A stretch of 64,000 nucleotides of DNA. Origin: Ancylobacter oerskovii. Its GTDB lineage: Bacteria > Pseudomonadota > Alphaproteobacteria > Rhizobiales > Xanthobacteraceae. Shown here in pieces: positions 15,924 to 25,799 of the stretch; the stretch's first letter is position 1; every line of letters starts with the position of its first letter. Below the pieces are notes generated by a model. The model was given only the letters and a program-made list of their open reading frames with translations, ran no database searches and had not been told where the DNA came from. The stretch spans positions 186,001 through 250,000 of the forward strand of contig NZ_JAHBGB010000027.1 of assembly GCF_018390555.1 (NCBI RefSeq). Direction: 5' to 3'. Both the position numbers and the translations under genes were made by a program.

Positions 15924-16579
15924 TGGCTCCTCGATTGCTCCAGAATTTCAATGGCGGCCGGGCGCATATCGTCACCACCAGCCTCTCCGCCGTCGAGGCG
16001 CTGCCCGTCACCCTCGGCAAGCTCGGCGTGAGCGCCGAGTTCGTGCCCCTCGCCGACGGGCGCGCGGCGCTCGACCTCGCCGGCCTTCAGCCCGAGCGCG
16101 ACATTCTGTTCATCGACAGCGACCTCGACAATCCGATCGCGCTCGATATCGATCCCGGCTCGCGCCAGCCGCCGGTGCCGGTGATCGGCCTCGTCGGGGT
16201 GGAAGCCCCGAGCCGGCTGAAGCACCTCGTCAATCTCGGCGCGACGGCGTTCCTGCGCAAGCCGGTGCATGGCGCCGCCGTCTACACCGCCCTGTTCCTG
16301 GGCATCAACCAGTTCACGTTGCGCGGCGACCTGCGGGCGCGGCTCGACGACATGGATCGCCGCCGGCGCGGACGCCGCGCGGTGGTGAAGGCCATCATCG
16401 CCTGCATGAAGGAGACGGGCGTGGATGACGACGAGGCCTATGAATGGCTTCGGCGCGAAAGCATGCGCTCGCGGCAGCCCCTCGAGGACTATTGCGAGGC
16501 GTTCATGAGGAAGAGGGCCGAGACGCTCGGCCAACCGGTGCAACCGCGCATCACGGGACATAGCGCGGCAAGACGATAA
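15923..16579 (+). CDS. amiR: AmiR-type ANTAR-domain transcription antiterminator
   Basis: A 218-residue protein with an N-terminal pseudo-receiver domain (DILFIDSDLDNP, later VPVIGLVGVEAPSRLKHLVN and FLRKPV), a coiled-coil linker (about residues 125-150) and a C-terminal three-helix ANTAR RNA-binding domain (about 155-205; the segment AVVKAIIACMKETGVDDDEA starts it, then YEWLRRESMRSRQPLED). It should bind the two-hairpin leader RNA upstream of amiC and prevent termination when amides release it from AmiC. It overlaps the amiC stop by one base. Confidence 0.93.
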   Translation: MAPRLLQNFNGGRAHIVTTSLSAVEALPVTLGKLGVSAEFVPLADGRAALDLAGLQPERDILFIDSDLDNPIALDIDPGSRQPPVPVIGLVGVEAPSRLKHLVNLGATAFLRKPVHGAAVYTALFLGINQFTLRGDLRARLDDMDRRRRGRRAVVKAIIACMKETGVDDDEAYEWLRRESMRSRQPLEDYCEAFMRKRAETLGQPVQPRITGHSAARR

Positions 16580-16598
16580 CCTTTCACAGGAGAACCAC

Positions 16599-17849
16599 AT
16601 GACTGGGAAGACCATGCGGGGGCTGCGTGCCGCAGCCCTCTCGGGGACGCTTTTGCTCGGCGCCGCCCAAGGCTTCACCCCGGCGCTGGCCGCCGACCCG
16701 ATCAAGCTCGGCGTGCTGGAGGATCAGTCCGGCGATTTCGCCGCCGCCACCATCGGCAAGGTGCACGCCATCCAGCTCGCCGCCGAGGAGATCAACAAGG
16801 CCGGCGGCATTGACGGGCGCCCGCTGGAACTCGTCGTCTACGACACCCAGTCCGACAACACCCGCTACCAGGAGTTCATGCGCCGCGTGCTCCAGCGCGA
16901 CAAGGTGGACGCGGTGTTCGCCGGCTTCTCCTCGGCCTCGCGCGAGGCCTACCGCCCGATCGTCAACCAGTTCGACGGGCTCGCCTTCTACAACAACCAG
17001 TATGAGGGCGGCGTCTGCGACGCCAACATGATCGTCACCGGCGCGGTGCCCGAGCAGCAATTCTCCACCCTCATCCCGTGGATGATGGAGAAGTACGGCA
17101 AGAAGGTCTACACGCTCGCCGCCGACTACAATTTCGGCCAGATCTCGGCCGAATGGGTGCGCAACATCGTCAAGGAGCATGGCGGCGAGATGGTCGGCGA
17201 GGACTTCATCCCGCTCGGCGTCTCGCAGTTCTCGCAGAACATCCAGAACATCCAGAAGGCCAAGCCGGACTTCGTGGTGACGCTGCTGGTCGGCACCGCG
17301 CAGGCCTCCTATTACGAGCAGGCCGCCGCGGCGAGCGTGAACCTGCCGATGGCCTCCTCGGTCAATGTGGGGCAGGGCTACGAGCACAAGCGCTTCAAGC
17401 CGCCGTCGCTCAAGGACATGTACGTCACCACCAACTACATCGAGGAAGTCGACAGCCCGGCCTCCAAGGCGTTCCTCGCCAAGTTCAAGGCCAAATTCCC
17501 CGACGAGCCCTATGTGAACCAGGAGGCGGAGAACTCCTACCTCGCCGTCTATCTCTACAAGCAGATGGTGGAGCGGGCGAAGTCGACCAAGCGCGAGGAC
17601 CTGCGCAAGGAGATCGCCAAGGGCGACGTCTGCATGGACGCGCCGGAAGGCAAGGTCTGCCTCGATCCCAAGAGCCAGCACATGTCGCACACCATCTATC
17701 TGGCGAAGGTGGGCGAGGATCACTCGATCTCCTTCCCGAAGGTCTGGACCGATATCAAGCCCTACTGGCTGGGCGAAGCCGGCTGCGACCTGACCAAGAG
17801 CGACCCGAGCGCGCAGTACACGCCCTCGAACCCGCCGCCGAAGCCCTGA
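16599..17849 (+). CDS. Amide/urea-type ABC transporter substrate-binding protein
   Basis: A 416-residue periplasmic-binding protein with a signal peptide (cleavage near ALAADP) and the type-I fold of the urea/short-amide (UrtA/FmdD) group: IKLGVLEDQSGDFAAATIGK, AAEEINKAGGIDGRPLELVV, FYNNQYEGGVCDANMIVTG and TLAADYNFGQISAEWVRNIV. It shows distant similarity in fold to its cytosolic relative AmiC. It captures short amides or urea for the permeases that follow. Good ribosome site GGAGAACCAC before the ATG. It is separated from the permease genes by a repeat-filled gap. Confidence 0.9.
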   Translation: MTGKTMRGLRAAALSGTLLLGAAQGFTPALAADPIKLGVLEDQSGDFAAATIGKVHAIQLAAEEINKAGGIDGRPLELVVYDTQSDNTRYQEFMRRVLQRDKVDAVFAGFSSASREAYRPIVNQFDGLAFYNNQYEGGVCDANMIVTGAVPEQQFSTLIPWMMEKYGKKVYTLAADYNFGQISAEWVRNIVKEHGGEMVGEDFIPLGVSQFSQNIQNIQKAKPDFVVTLLVGTAQASYYEQAAAASVNLPMASSVNVGQGYEHKRFKPPSLKDMYVTTNYIEEVDSPASKAFLAKFKAKFPDEPYVNQEAENSYLAVYLYKQMVERAKSTKREDLRKEIAKGDVCMDAPEGKVCLDPKSQHMSHTIYLAKVGEDHSISFPKVWTDIKPYWLGEAGCDLTKSDPSAQYTPSNPPPKP

Positions 17850-17856
17850 CGGGTAA

Positions 17857-18131
17857 TCTCCCTCTCCCCGCACCGAACCCGGCTGTTGCCGAGTTTGGCA
17901 TCCGGGAACATCGAACCCGGCAACAGCCGGGTTCGATGGAGAGGGTTGGGGTGAGGGGTCTTCCTTGGCTCCCCATCGCTAGAGCCCCTCACCGACCCGC
18001 GGACCTTGTCCTCGGGCTCGCCGACGGCGAGACCCGAGGGCGGCCACCTCTCCGCCGAGCCCAGATGTTTCCGGCTTGGGTCTCGCCAGGACCGAATTCG
18101 GCAACAGCCGAGTTCGAGCGGGGAGAGGGAA
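17857..18131. repeat. Composite palindromic intergenic repeat, copy A
   Basis: Fills the gap between the binding-protein and permease genes (17850-18297). It contains an 11-bp perfect hairpin (arms TCGAACCCGGC and GCCGGGTTCGA around AACA, 17911-17936), a related one at 18093-18116 (arms CGAATTCGGC/GCCGAGTTCG), and blocks GGGTTGGGGTGAGGGGTCTT, CCCTCACCGACCCGC and GGCCACCTCTCCGCCGA, all found again in copy B. The purine/pyrimidine blocks GGGGAGAGG/CTCTCCCC frame it. It resembles the RIME/REP-type non-autonomous repeats of Rhizobiales. No coding capacity. Confidence 0.8.
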
Positions 18132-18297
18132 TTGGGTGGGCTCTGAAGCGCCCCTTCAGGCCCGCTGCCGACCGGATCGCCGGTCCGGCCCGCTCTCTCG
18201 CGCGGCGGCGTCCCCTTCCCCGCCGCGCCCGTTGCCCCGGCCGCCCCCCTCGAGCCGGGGCAACCCTTTCCTTTTCCAGCACAAGGCCGCTTCGCCG

Positions 18298-19170
18298 ATG
18301 GATGTCGGAACCCTCGCCTTCTCCGCCCTCTACCAGTTCGGCGACGCCTTCGCCTTCCTGGTGCTGTCCGCCTGCGGGCTCGCCGTCATCTTCGGGATGA
18401 TGGGGGTGATCAACCTCGCCCATGGCGAGTTCATCATGTGCGGTGCCTATGTCACCGTCTCCGCCGCCCATGCCGGCCTGCCGCTGCCGCTGGCCATCGC
18501 GCTGGGCGCCCTCGTCGCCGGCATGGTCGGCGCACTGGTGGAGATCGTGGTGGTCCGGCATCTCTACGACCGGCCGCTCGACACCATCGTCGCCACCTGG
18601 GGCCTCAGCCTGATCGGCACCCAGGGCACGCTGATCCTGCTCGGCTCCACCATGGCCGGGGTGGGCACGCCGTTCGGCAGCTTCCAGGTCGGCGCCTATT
18701 CCTATTCGGTCTATCGCCTCGTGCTGTTCGCGGCGGCGGTCGCGGTGCTGGCGGGGCTCTACGCGCTGTTCAACTGGACGCGCTTCGGCGTCATGGCCCG
18801 CGCCACCATCCAGGTGCCGCACATGGCCGCGGCGCTCGGCGTCGATACCCGCCGCGTCTACAGCCTCACCTTCGCGCTCGGCGCCGGCCTCGCCGGGCTG
18901 GCGGGCGGGCTCTACGCCCCGACCATGACGCTGGTGCCGACCATGGGCACCACCTTCATCATGGAGGCCTTCGTGACCGTGGTGGTCGGCGGCGCCGACG
19001 TGTTCCTCGGCACCGCGCCGGCGGCGGCGCTGCTCGCGGTGGTGAAGGCCACCATGACCTCCTGGTACGGCCAGCTCTTCGGCCAGATCGGCCTGCTCAT
19101 GGCCGTGATCGTCGTCATCCGGGTGCTGCCGCGCGGCATTTCCGGCCTCCTTCTGCGCGAGCGCGCCTGA
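18298..19170 (+). CDS. Amide/urea ABC transporter inner-membrane permease (LivH/UrtB type)
   Basis: A 290-residue permease with about eight membrane helices of the branched-chain amino acid (BPD_transp_2) family. Conserved LivH-like blocks include GLAVIFGMMGVINLAHGEF near the N-terminus, VRHLYDRPLDTIVATWGLSL, and GGLYAPTMTLVPTMGTTFIM with VVVGGADVFLGTAPAAALL. Together with the next gene it forms the heterodimeric channel. The ATG at 18298 is chosen because translation upstream runs into the repeat and lacks family similarity. Confidence 0.92.
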   Translation: MDVGTLAFSALYQFGDAFAFLVLSACGLAVIFGMMGVINLAHGEFIMCGAYVTVSAAHAGLPLPLAIALGALVAGMVGALVEIVVVRHLYDRPLDTIVATWGLSLIGTQGTLILLGSTMAGVGTPFGSFQVGAYSYSVYRLVLFAAAVAVLAGLYALFNWTRFGVMARATIQVPHMAAALGVDTRRVYSLTFALGAGLAGLAGGLYAPTMTLVPTMGTTFIMEAFVTVVVGGADVFLGTAPAAALLAVVKATMTSWYGQLFGQIGLLMAVIVVIRVLPRGISGLLLRERA

Positions 19171-19187
19171 GCGGGAACACGAGACAC

Positions 19188-20263
19188 ATGAACGCGCTTA
19201 CCCGCTTCCTCCACCGCCTCGAAGGGCCGCAGACGCTGGGCCGCGGCCCCGCCTTCTGGGCCGGCTTCCTCGTCGTGCTCGCCGGCGCCTGCGCCTATCC
19301 GCTGTTCTCGGACGGCTACACGGTCGGCAACACGGTGTATTTCTTCACCTGGATCTTCATGGCCCTCGGCCTGTGCCTCATCTGGGGCTATGGCGGCGCG
19401 CTGAGCTTCGGGCAGACCGCCTTCTTCGGCATCGCCGGCTATGGCTACGGCATCCTCACCATCAATTTCGGCGCCGCCTACGGCTTCACCTTCGTGGCGC
19501 TCATTCTCGCGGTGGCGCTGGCGGCGCTGTTCGCGGCGCTGCTCGGCTACTTCCTGTTCTTCGGCCGCATCTCCGGCGTGTTCCTCGGCATCGTCACTTT
19601 GTCGGTGACGCTGGTGCTGGAACGCTTCATGGCGCAGACCGCCGGCCCGGAATGGCGCATCGGCAACGCCCGGCTCAACGGCTTCAACGGCATGAGCAAC
19701 ATGCCGCCGCTCACCCTGCCCTGGCCCGGCGGCGACATCGTGCTGTTCCCCGACGTGCAGCTCTACTACGTGGTGCTCGGCATGCTGGTGGTGGTCTATC
19801 TCGGCCTGCGCATCCTGGTGAACTCGCCCTTCGGCAACGTGCTGGTCGCCATCCGCGAGAATCCCGAGCGCGCCGAGATGCTCGGCTACGACATCCGCAA
19901 GTACCAGCTCGGCACCTTCGTCATCGGCGCGGCGCTGGCCGGCCTGTCGGGCGTGCTCTACACCAGCTGGGGCCAGTACATCACGCCCTCCAGCATGGGC
20001 ATGACCGCCGCCGCCCTGCCCATCGTCTGGGTCGCGGTCGGCGGGCGCTCCGATCTCACCACGACGCTGGTCGGCACCGTCACCGTGCTCGCGGTGTTCC
20101 AGGCGCTCACCATCCACGGCAGCCAGTACGCGCTGGTGGTGATGGGCGCGATGCTGGTGCTCACCGTGCTCCTGGCGCCGAGCGGCCTCATCCTCGCGCT
20201 CGCCAGGCTCGTCGCCCGCCCCTTCACCAGACGGGAGAACAACAACCTGCGGGGAGACGCGTA

Positions 20264-20264
<1 letters not shown>
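19188..20264 (+). CDS. Amide/urea ABC transporter inner-membrane permease (LivM/UrtC type)
   Basis: A 358-residue permease with about ten membrane helices. LivM-like signatures are GLCLIWGYGGALSFGQTAFF, VLVAIRENPERAEMLGYD and the YKLGTF-like KYQLGTFVIGAALAGLSGVL. It lies 17 bases after the LivH-type gene, and its TAA stop overlaps the next ATG by one base. The paralogous pair imports small amides or urea with the two ATPases downstream. Confidence 0.92.
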
Positions 20265-21011
<747 letters not shown>

Positions 21012-21019
<8 letters not shown>

Positions 21020-21725
21020 GGAAGTCATGCTCTCCACCATCGGCCTCCGGGCCGGCTATGGCGGCAAGCCGGTGCTGCAGGGGCTCGACCTCGAGGTGCG
21101 CGAGGGCGAGATCGTCGCGGTGATCGGCCGCAACGGCGTCGGCAAGTCGACGCTGATGAAGAGCCTGATCGGCCTCGTCCCCACCATGGACGGCTCCATC
21201 GTCTATCAGGGCAGCCAGGTCGAGCGGCTCTCCGCCTTCAAGCGGGCGCGGCTCGGCATCGGCTACGTGCCGCAGGGCCGCGACGTGTTCCCGCGCCTCA
21301 CCGTGGGCGAGAACATCGCGGTCGGCGGCCTGCGGGCCGGCGGCGTCTCCGAGGCCGACCGCAAGCGGGTGCTCGGCTATTTCCCGATCCTGGAGGAGCG
21401 CTGGAACCAGCGCGCCGGCACCATGTCCGGCGGCCAGCAGCAGCAGCTCGCCATCGGCCGGGTTCTGGTCGCCAACCCCTCGCTGATCCTTCTCGACGAG
21501 CCGTCGGAAGGCATCCAGCCCAACATCGTGCAGGACATCGCCCGCATCATGGTGCAGCTCAACAGGGACACCGGCGTCACCGTCGTCCTCGTCGAGCAGA
21601 ACATCGACATGATCCGGGCGATGGCCCAGCGCTGCTACGTCATGGACAAGGGCCGCGTCGTCGCCGCGCTCGGGCGCGAGGAGCTCGCCGACGGCGACGC
21701 CATGCGCCGCCATCTCGCCGTCTAA
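21012..21725 (+). CDS. Amide/urea ABC transporter ATPase 2 (LivF/UrtE type)
   Basis: A 237-residue ATPase: Walker A GRNGVGKST, Q-loop GYVPQGRDVFPRLTVGEN, signature MSGGQQQQLAIGR, Walker B LILLDEPSEGIQPN and switch LVEQNIDMIR. PQGRDVFPRLTV and EPSEGIQPNIV are typical of UrtE. The start at 21012 is supported by GGGAGGG five bases upstream; a later ATG at 21027 lacks a ribosome site. It overlaps the first ATPase by eight bases. Confidence 0.93.
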
Positions 21726-21752
21726 CCGACCGCCATTTTCAAGGAGAACAGC

Positions 21753-22742
21753 ATGTCCTGGCTCGAAAGCTCCCTCATGGCCCGCAAGGGCCTTGCCAAG
21801 GGCAAGGCCGGCGCCACCCACACCCTCACCGAGGCGGAGCAGGGCACCTACCATTATGTCTACGGCCCCTATGTCGACCCGGTGCTGAAGGTGCAGCCCG
21901 GTGCGGTGGTCGCCGCCGAGACGCATGACGCCTTCGAGGGCAAGATCAGGCACGAGACCGACAACCCGCTCGAGATCCTGAACTTCCCCTATCTGAACCC
22001 GCAGAACGGCCCGATCTTCGTCGAGGGCGCGGAGAAGGGCGACACGCTGGCGGTCTACATCAAGAGCATCGTCCCGCGCGGCGAGCAGCCGGTCGGCACC
22101 ACGCTGATCATGCCCGATTTCGGCGGGCTGGTGCCGACCAAGGACACGGCGATGCTCAACGCGCCGCTGCCGATCAAGGTCAAGAAGCTGCATGTCGACG
22201 CCGAGACCGGCACCAAATGGAGCGACAAGCTCACTTTGCCCTATGTGCCGTTCATCGGCACCATCGGCACCTCGCCGGAGATCGAGGCGATCACCTCGCT
22301 GCAGCCGGATTATTACGGCGGCAACATGGACCTGCCGGATGTCGGCGTCGGCGCGGTGATCTACCTGCCGGTGAACACCAGGGGCGGCCTGCTCTATCTC
22401 GGCGACTGCCACGCCACCCAGGGCGACGGCGAATTGTGCGGCGTGGCGCTCGAGCACCCGACCGTCACCACGGTGCAGATTGACCTGATCAAGGGCTGGA
22501 CCATCCACACGCCGCGGCTGGAGACCAAGGACTTCATCATGTCCATCGGCTCCACCCGCCCGATGGAGGACGCCACCCGCATGGCCTATCGCGACCTGAT
22601 CCGCTGGATGGCCGCCGATTACGGCTTCGACGAGATCGAGGCCTACATGCTGCTCACCCAGTGCGGCCGCGTGCGCCTCGGCAACATGGTGGACCCCAAA
22701 TACACGATGGGCGCCTCCATCCTGAAGTCCTATCTCGGCTGA
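21753..22742 (+). CDS. fmdA: Acetamidase/formamidase
   Basis: A 329-residue member of the FmdA_AmdA family, a beta-rich cytosolic hydrolase releasing ammonia from formamide or acetamide. Family blocks include HDAFEGKIRHETDN, VEGAEKGDTLAVYIKSI, GTIGTSPEIEAITSL, YGGNMDLPDVGVGAVIYLPV and LYLGDCHATQGDGELCGVAL. It directly follows the transporter with the ribosome site AAGGAG, so imported amide is hydrolysed by this enzyme and supplies nitrogen. The substrate choice between formamide and longer amides is not readable. Confidence 0.93.
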   Translation: MSWLESSLMARKGLAKGKAGATHTLTEAEQGTYHYVYGPYVDPVLKVQPGAVVAAETHDAFEGKIRHETDNPLEILNFPYLNPQNGPIFVEGAEKGDTLAVYIKSIVPRGEQPVGTTLIMPDFGGLVPTKDTAMLNAPLPIKVKKLHVDAETGTKWSDKLTLPYVPFIGTIGTSPEIEAITSLQPDYYGGNMDLPDVGVGAVIYLPVNTRGGLLYLGDCHATQGDGELCGVALEHPTVTTVQIDLIKGWTIHTPRLETKDFIMSIGSTRPMEDATRMAYRDLIRWMAADYGFDEIEAYMLLTQCGRVRLGNMVDPKYTMGASILKSYLG

Positions 22743-22825
22743 GGGACGACCCGGCAGAGAGACGTGTCTCCCGCTCCCGGCACCGAATTCGGCTGACGTC
22801 CACCCCAACCGCCCCAAGCAACGTA

Positions 22826-23069
22826 GCTCCCTCTCCCCATTGGGGAGAGGATTGGGGTGAGGGAACATGGATGGCGTGCGGCCGGGAAGCTATCGCCTCC
22901 CTCTCCCCGTTGGGGAGAGGGGTGGGGTGAGGGGTCTTCCCGGCTCCCCAATGTCGTCACCCCTCACCGACCCGCTTCGCGGGCCACCTCTCCGCCGAAG
23001 CCGGATGTTTCCGGCTTCGGCTTTGCCGGAACCGAACTCGGCAACAGCCGAGTTCGGGCGGGGAGAGGA
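22826..23069. repeat. Composite palindromic intergenic repeat, copy B
   Basis: Second copy of the element seen at 17857-18131, in the gap between the formamidase and nitrilase-like genes (22743-23161). It carries two CTCTCCCC-n-GGGGAGAG palindromes (22830-22850 and 22901-22921), the shared blocks GTGAGGGGTCTTCC, CCCTCACCGACCCGC and GGCCACCTCTCCGCCGA, an AAGCCGGATGTTTCCGGCTT hairpin and a 10-bp perfect hairpin CGAACTCGGC/GCCGAGTTCG at 23033-23056. Non-coding. Confidence 0.82.
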
Positions 23070-23161
23070 TGATTCCGACAGATCGCCCAACCACCTCTTT
23101 TCCCGGTGACCGCCCGCCCCTTGCGGCGCGCCGGACGCCCCCTCCTTGCCCGGAGCCTCCC

Positions 23162-24886
23162 ATGACCACGCCGCTGAAAGTCGCGACCGTCCAGTTCGAG
23201 CCGACCATGTTCGAGAAGGAACGCAACATCGCCCGCCTCCTCGACATGGTCGCGGAAGCCGCCGCGGCCGGCGCGAAGCTGATCGTGACGCCGGAGATGG
23301 GCACCACCGGCTATTGCTGGTTCGACCGCGAGGAGGTCGCGCCCTTCGTCGAGCCGATCCCCGGCCCGACCACCGAACGCTTCGCCGCCGTGGCGCGCGC
23401 ACATGGCAGCTACATCGTCATCGGCATGCCGGAGGTCGATCCGGCGACCAACCTCTATTACAACGCCGCCGTGCTGATCGGGCCGGAAGGCGTGGTCGGC
23501 ACCCACCGCAAGACGCACCCCTATATTTCCGAGCCGAAATGGTCGGCGCCGGGCGATCTCGGCCATCAGGTGTTCGATACCCCCATCGGCCGCATCGCCA
23601 TGCTGGTGTGCATGGACATCCATTTCGTCGAGACCGCGCGCCTCGCCGGGCTCGGCGGCGCCGACATCATCTGCCATATCTCCAACTGGCTGGCCGAGCG
23701 CACTCCGGCCCCCTACTGGATCACCCGCGCGGCGGAGAACAGCTGCTACCTCATCGAGGCCAATCGCTGGGGGCTGGAGCGCACGGTGCAGTTCTCCGGC
23801 GGCAGCTGCGTCATCGGCCCGGACGGCGCCATCGAGGCGGTGATCGACGCCGGCGACGGCATCGCCTTTGCCGAGCTCGACCTCCAACGCGCCCGCGCGC
23901 GGCGGGTGCTGGGCGAGAAAGTGTTCGAGCAGCGCCGGCCGGAGCTCTACATGGAATTGGCGACCAGCACCTATAGCTGGAACCCGCTGGATTTCTTCGG
24001 CCTCTACGGCCACCGCCCGCTGCCGCCCGGCCGGCGCTCGCGCATCGCCGTCGCGCAATTCGCCCCGACCGGCGACGTCGCCGCCAATCTCGCCCGCATC
24101 GAGCAACTCGCGGTGCAGGCCTCCCGCGAGGACGGCGCCGAGCTGGTCGTGTTCCCCGAGCGCGCGATCACCGGCCTCGACGCGCCGAACGCCCAACGGC
24201 TCGATGGTCCGGCGGTGGCCCGGCTCGTCGCCCTCGCCACGCGCCATCGTCTCCACATCGCCGCCGGCCTCGCGGAAGAGGACCGGGACGGCACGCTCTA
24301 CAACAGCGCCGTGCTGGTCGGCCCGCAAGGCGTGGTCGGCAGCTACCGCAAGCTGCATCTCGACGCCTCCGATCACAACTGGGCGAAGCCGGGCGATCGA
24401 TGGGGCGTCTTCGACACCGGATTTGGACGCATCGGTCTACTGATCGGTCACGACGCCGCCTTCCCGGAAGCGGGCCGGGTGCTGGCGCTGAGGGGGTGCG
24501 ATCTGGTGCTCTGCCTGGCCGCGCTGCGCGGCCCGCTGGTCGCCGCCCATGCCGGATCGAAGGTGCCGCAGGATTATCCGATCCCCACCGGCGCCACCGC
24601 CCATCATTGGCATCTCATGCGCACCCGCGCCGGCGAGAACAACCTGTATCTCGCCTTCGCCAACATTCTCGACGAAGCCGCTGGCTACAAGGGGAAAAGT
24701 GGCGTCTTCGGGCCGGATACCTTCGCGTTTCCGCGCCGCGAAGCCATCCTCGATGGGGAAGAAGGCAGCGTCACCGCCGAGATGGACACCACCAACCTCG
24801 ATACGCGCTATCCCACCAATGTCGTTCGACGCAAGGATCTGGTCGCGATGCGCCATCCCCACCATTATCGTCCCCTGATCGCATAG
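23162..24886 (+). CDS. Tandem double nitrilase-superfamily protein, second domain degenerate
   Basis: A 574-residue protein of two carbon-nitrogen hydrolase domains. Domain 1 (about 5-265) has the full Glu-Lys-Cys triad: Glu45 (TPEMGTTGY), Lys117 (THRKTHP) and Cys150 (LVCMDIHF). Domain 2 (about 293-565) keeps Glu333 (FPERAI) and Lys397 (YRKLHL), but the aligned Cys position is Gly429 (LLIGHDAAFPE), so it should not be catalytic by the usual mechanism. Domain 1 may act on a nitrile, amide or carbamoyl compound in the amide pathway. The start at 23162 gives the family N-terminus KVATVQFEP. It is likely the last gene of the operon, after repeat B. Confidence 0.9.
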   Translation: MTTPLKVATVQFEPTMFEKERNIARLLDMVAEAAAAGAKLIVTPEMGTTGYCWFDREEVAPFVEPIPGPTTERFAAVARAHGSYIVIGMPEVDPATNLYYNAAVLIGPEGVVGTHRKTHPYISEPKWSAPGDLGHQVFDTPIGRIAMLVCMDIHFVETARLAGLGGADIICHISNWLAERTPAPYWITRAAENSCYLIEANRWGLERTVQFSGGSCVIGPDGAIEAVIDAGDGIAFAELDLQRARARRVLGEKVFEQRRPELYMELATSTYSWNPLDFFGLYGHRPLPPGRRSRIAVAQFAPTGDVAANLARIEQLAVQASREDGAELVVFPERAITGLDAPNAQRLDGPAVARLVALATRHRLHIAAGLAEEDRDGTLYNSAVLVGPQGVVGSYRKLHLDASDHNWAKPGDRWGVFDTGFGRIGLLIGHDAAFPEAGRVLALRGCDLVLCLAALRGPLVAAHAGSKVPQDYPIPTGATAHHWHLMRTRAGENNLYLAFANILDEAAGYKGKSGVFGPDTFAFPRREAILDGEEGSVTAEMDTTNLDTRYPTNVVRRKDLVAMRHPHHYRPLIA

Positions 24887-24911
24887 ACCGACCGGCTACG
24901 GCCAGGAACGG

Positions 24912-25799
24912 CTACGGCCAGGCCTGCTCCATGGCTCTCACAACCATCCCGGGATGCGCCTCCCCTACCAGATCGGCCAGCACCCTACCCGGAGGCGCCT
25001 GCAGCACCTCGTTCACGCCCCGCTCGACGAGAAGCTCCATCGCATCGTGCCAGCGCACCGGCTCGGCGACGTTGCGTACCAGATCCTCCGCAACGGCCTC
25101 AGCCGCGCCGAGCACCCGCGCGCGGCGGGCGCTGGCATAGACGAGGCGCGGCGCGCGAAACGGAATGTCCCTCGCGACACGGGCGAGCGCCTCCGCGACC
25201 GGGGCCAGCAGCGGGCAATGCGACGGCACGACGACCGCGAGCCTCTCCGCCTTTCGTGCCCCGGCCTGCACGGCCAGCCGGCACAGCAGCTCCAGCGCCG
25301 CGTCGCTGCCGGACACCACGATCTGGCGGGGCGCGTTATAGTTGGACAAATAGAGGTCGCCGGCGCCGCGGCTCTCGGCGACCAGCCGTTCCACCCGGCG
25401 CGCCGGCAGGCCCAGTATCGCGGCCATTCCGTAGCCGGACGGGAACAGGCCGGACATCAAAGAGCCGCGCGCCGACACCAGGCGCAGCGCGTCGGCAAAG
25501 TCGAGACACTCCGCCGCGACAGCCGCCGCAAAGGCGCCGACCGAATGACCCAGCACGGCATCGACATGCCGGCCTTCAGCCGCCAACGCCCTCGCCGCCG
25601 CGACCCCGGCGACAAGCAGGCCGAGCTGCGCGGCCTCGGTGCCGGCCAGTGCCGCTTCGGTGTCCAGTTCCTGCCAGCGCCGACCGAGCCGGTCGCTCGC
25701 CTCCTCCAGCGTGGCGGCAACCGCCGGATGGGGCGGCAGCCCGGCCAGCATGCCGGGCATCTGGCTGCCCTGGCCGGGGAACAGCAGCGCCGTGCTCAT
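24912..25799 (-). CDS. mdcH: Malonate decarboxylase-associated malonyl transferase MdcH
   Basis: A 295-residue acyltransferase of the FabD family. The nucleophile elbow is GHSVG and the N-terminus is the FabD-like LLFPGQGSQMPGM; the oxyanion/His regions follow in YNAPRQIVVSG and VPSHCPLLAPVAEAL. In malonate decarboxylase systems MdcH transfers malonyl from malonyl-CoA to the MdcC carrier, priming it. It overlaps mdcG by four bases (ATGA) and is the last gene of the operon. Confidence 0.92.
   Translation of the reverse strand: MSTALLFPGQGSQMPGMLAGLPPHPAVAATLEEASDRLGRRWQELDTEAALAGTEAAQLGLLVAGVAAARALAAEGRHVDAVLGHSVGAFAAAVAAECLDFADALRLVSARGSLMSGLFPSGYGMAAILGLPARRVERLVAESRGAGDLYLSNYNAPRQIVVSGSDAALELLCRLAVQAGARKAERLAVVVPSHCPLLAPVAEALARVARDIPFRAPRLVYASARRARVLGAAEAVAEDLVRNVAEPVRWHDAMELLVERGVNEVLQAPPGRVLADLVGEAHPGMVVRAMEQAWP

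Noticed and set aside
22826..23069. Possible CRISPR-like spacing of short repeats.
   Set aside because: The repeat units are palindromic blocks of different sequence, not regularly spaced identical repeats with unique spacers.
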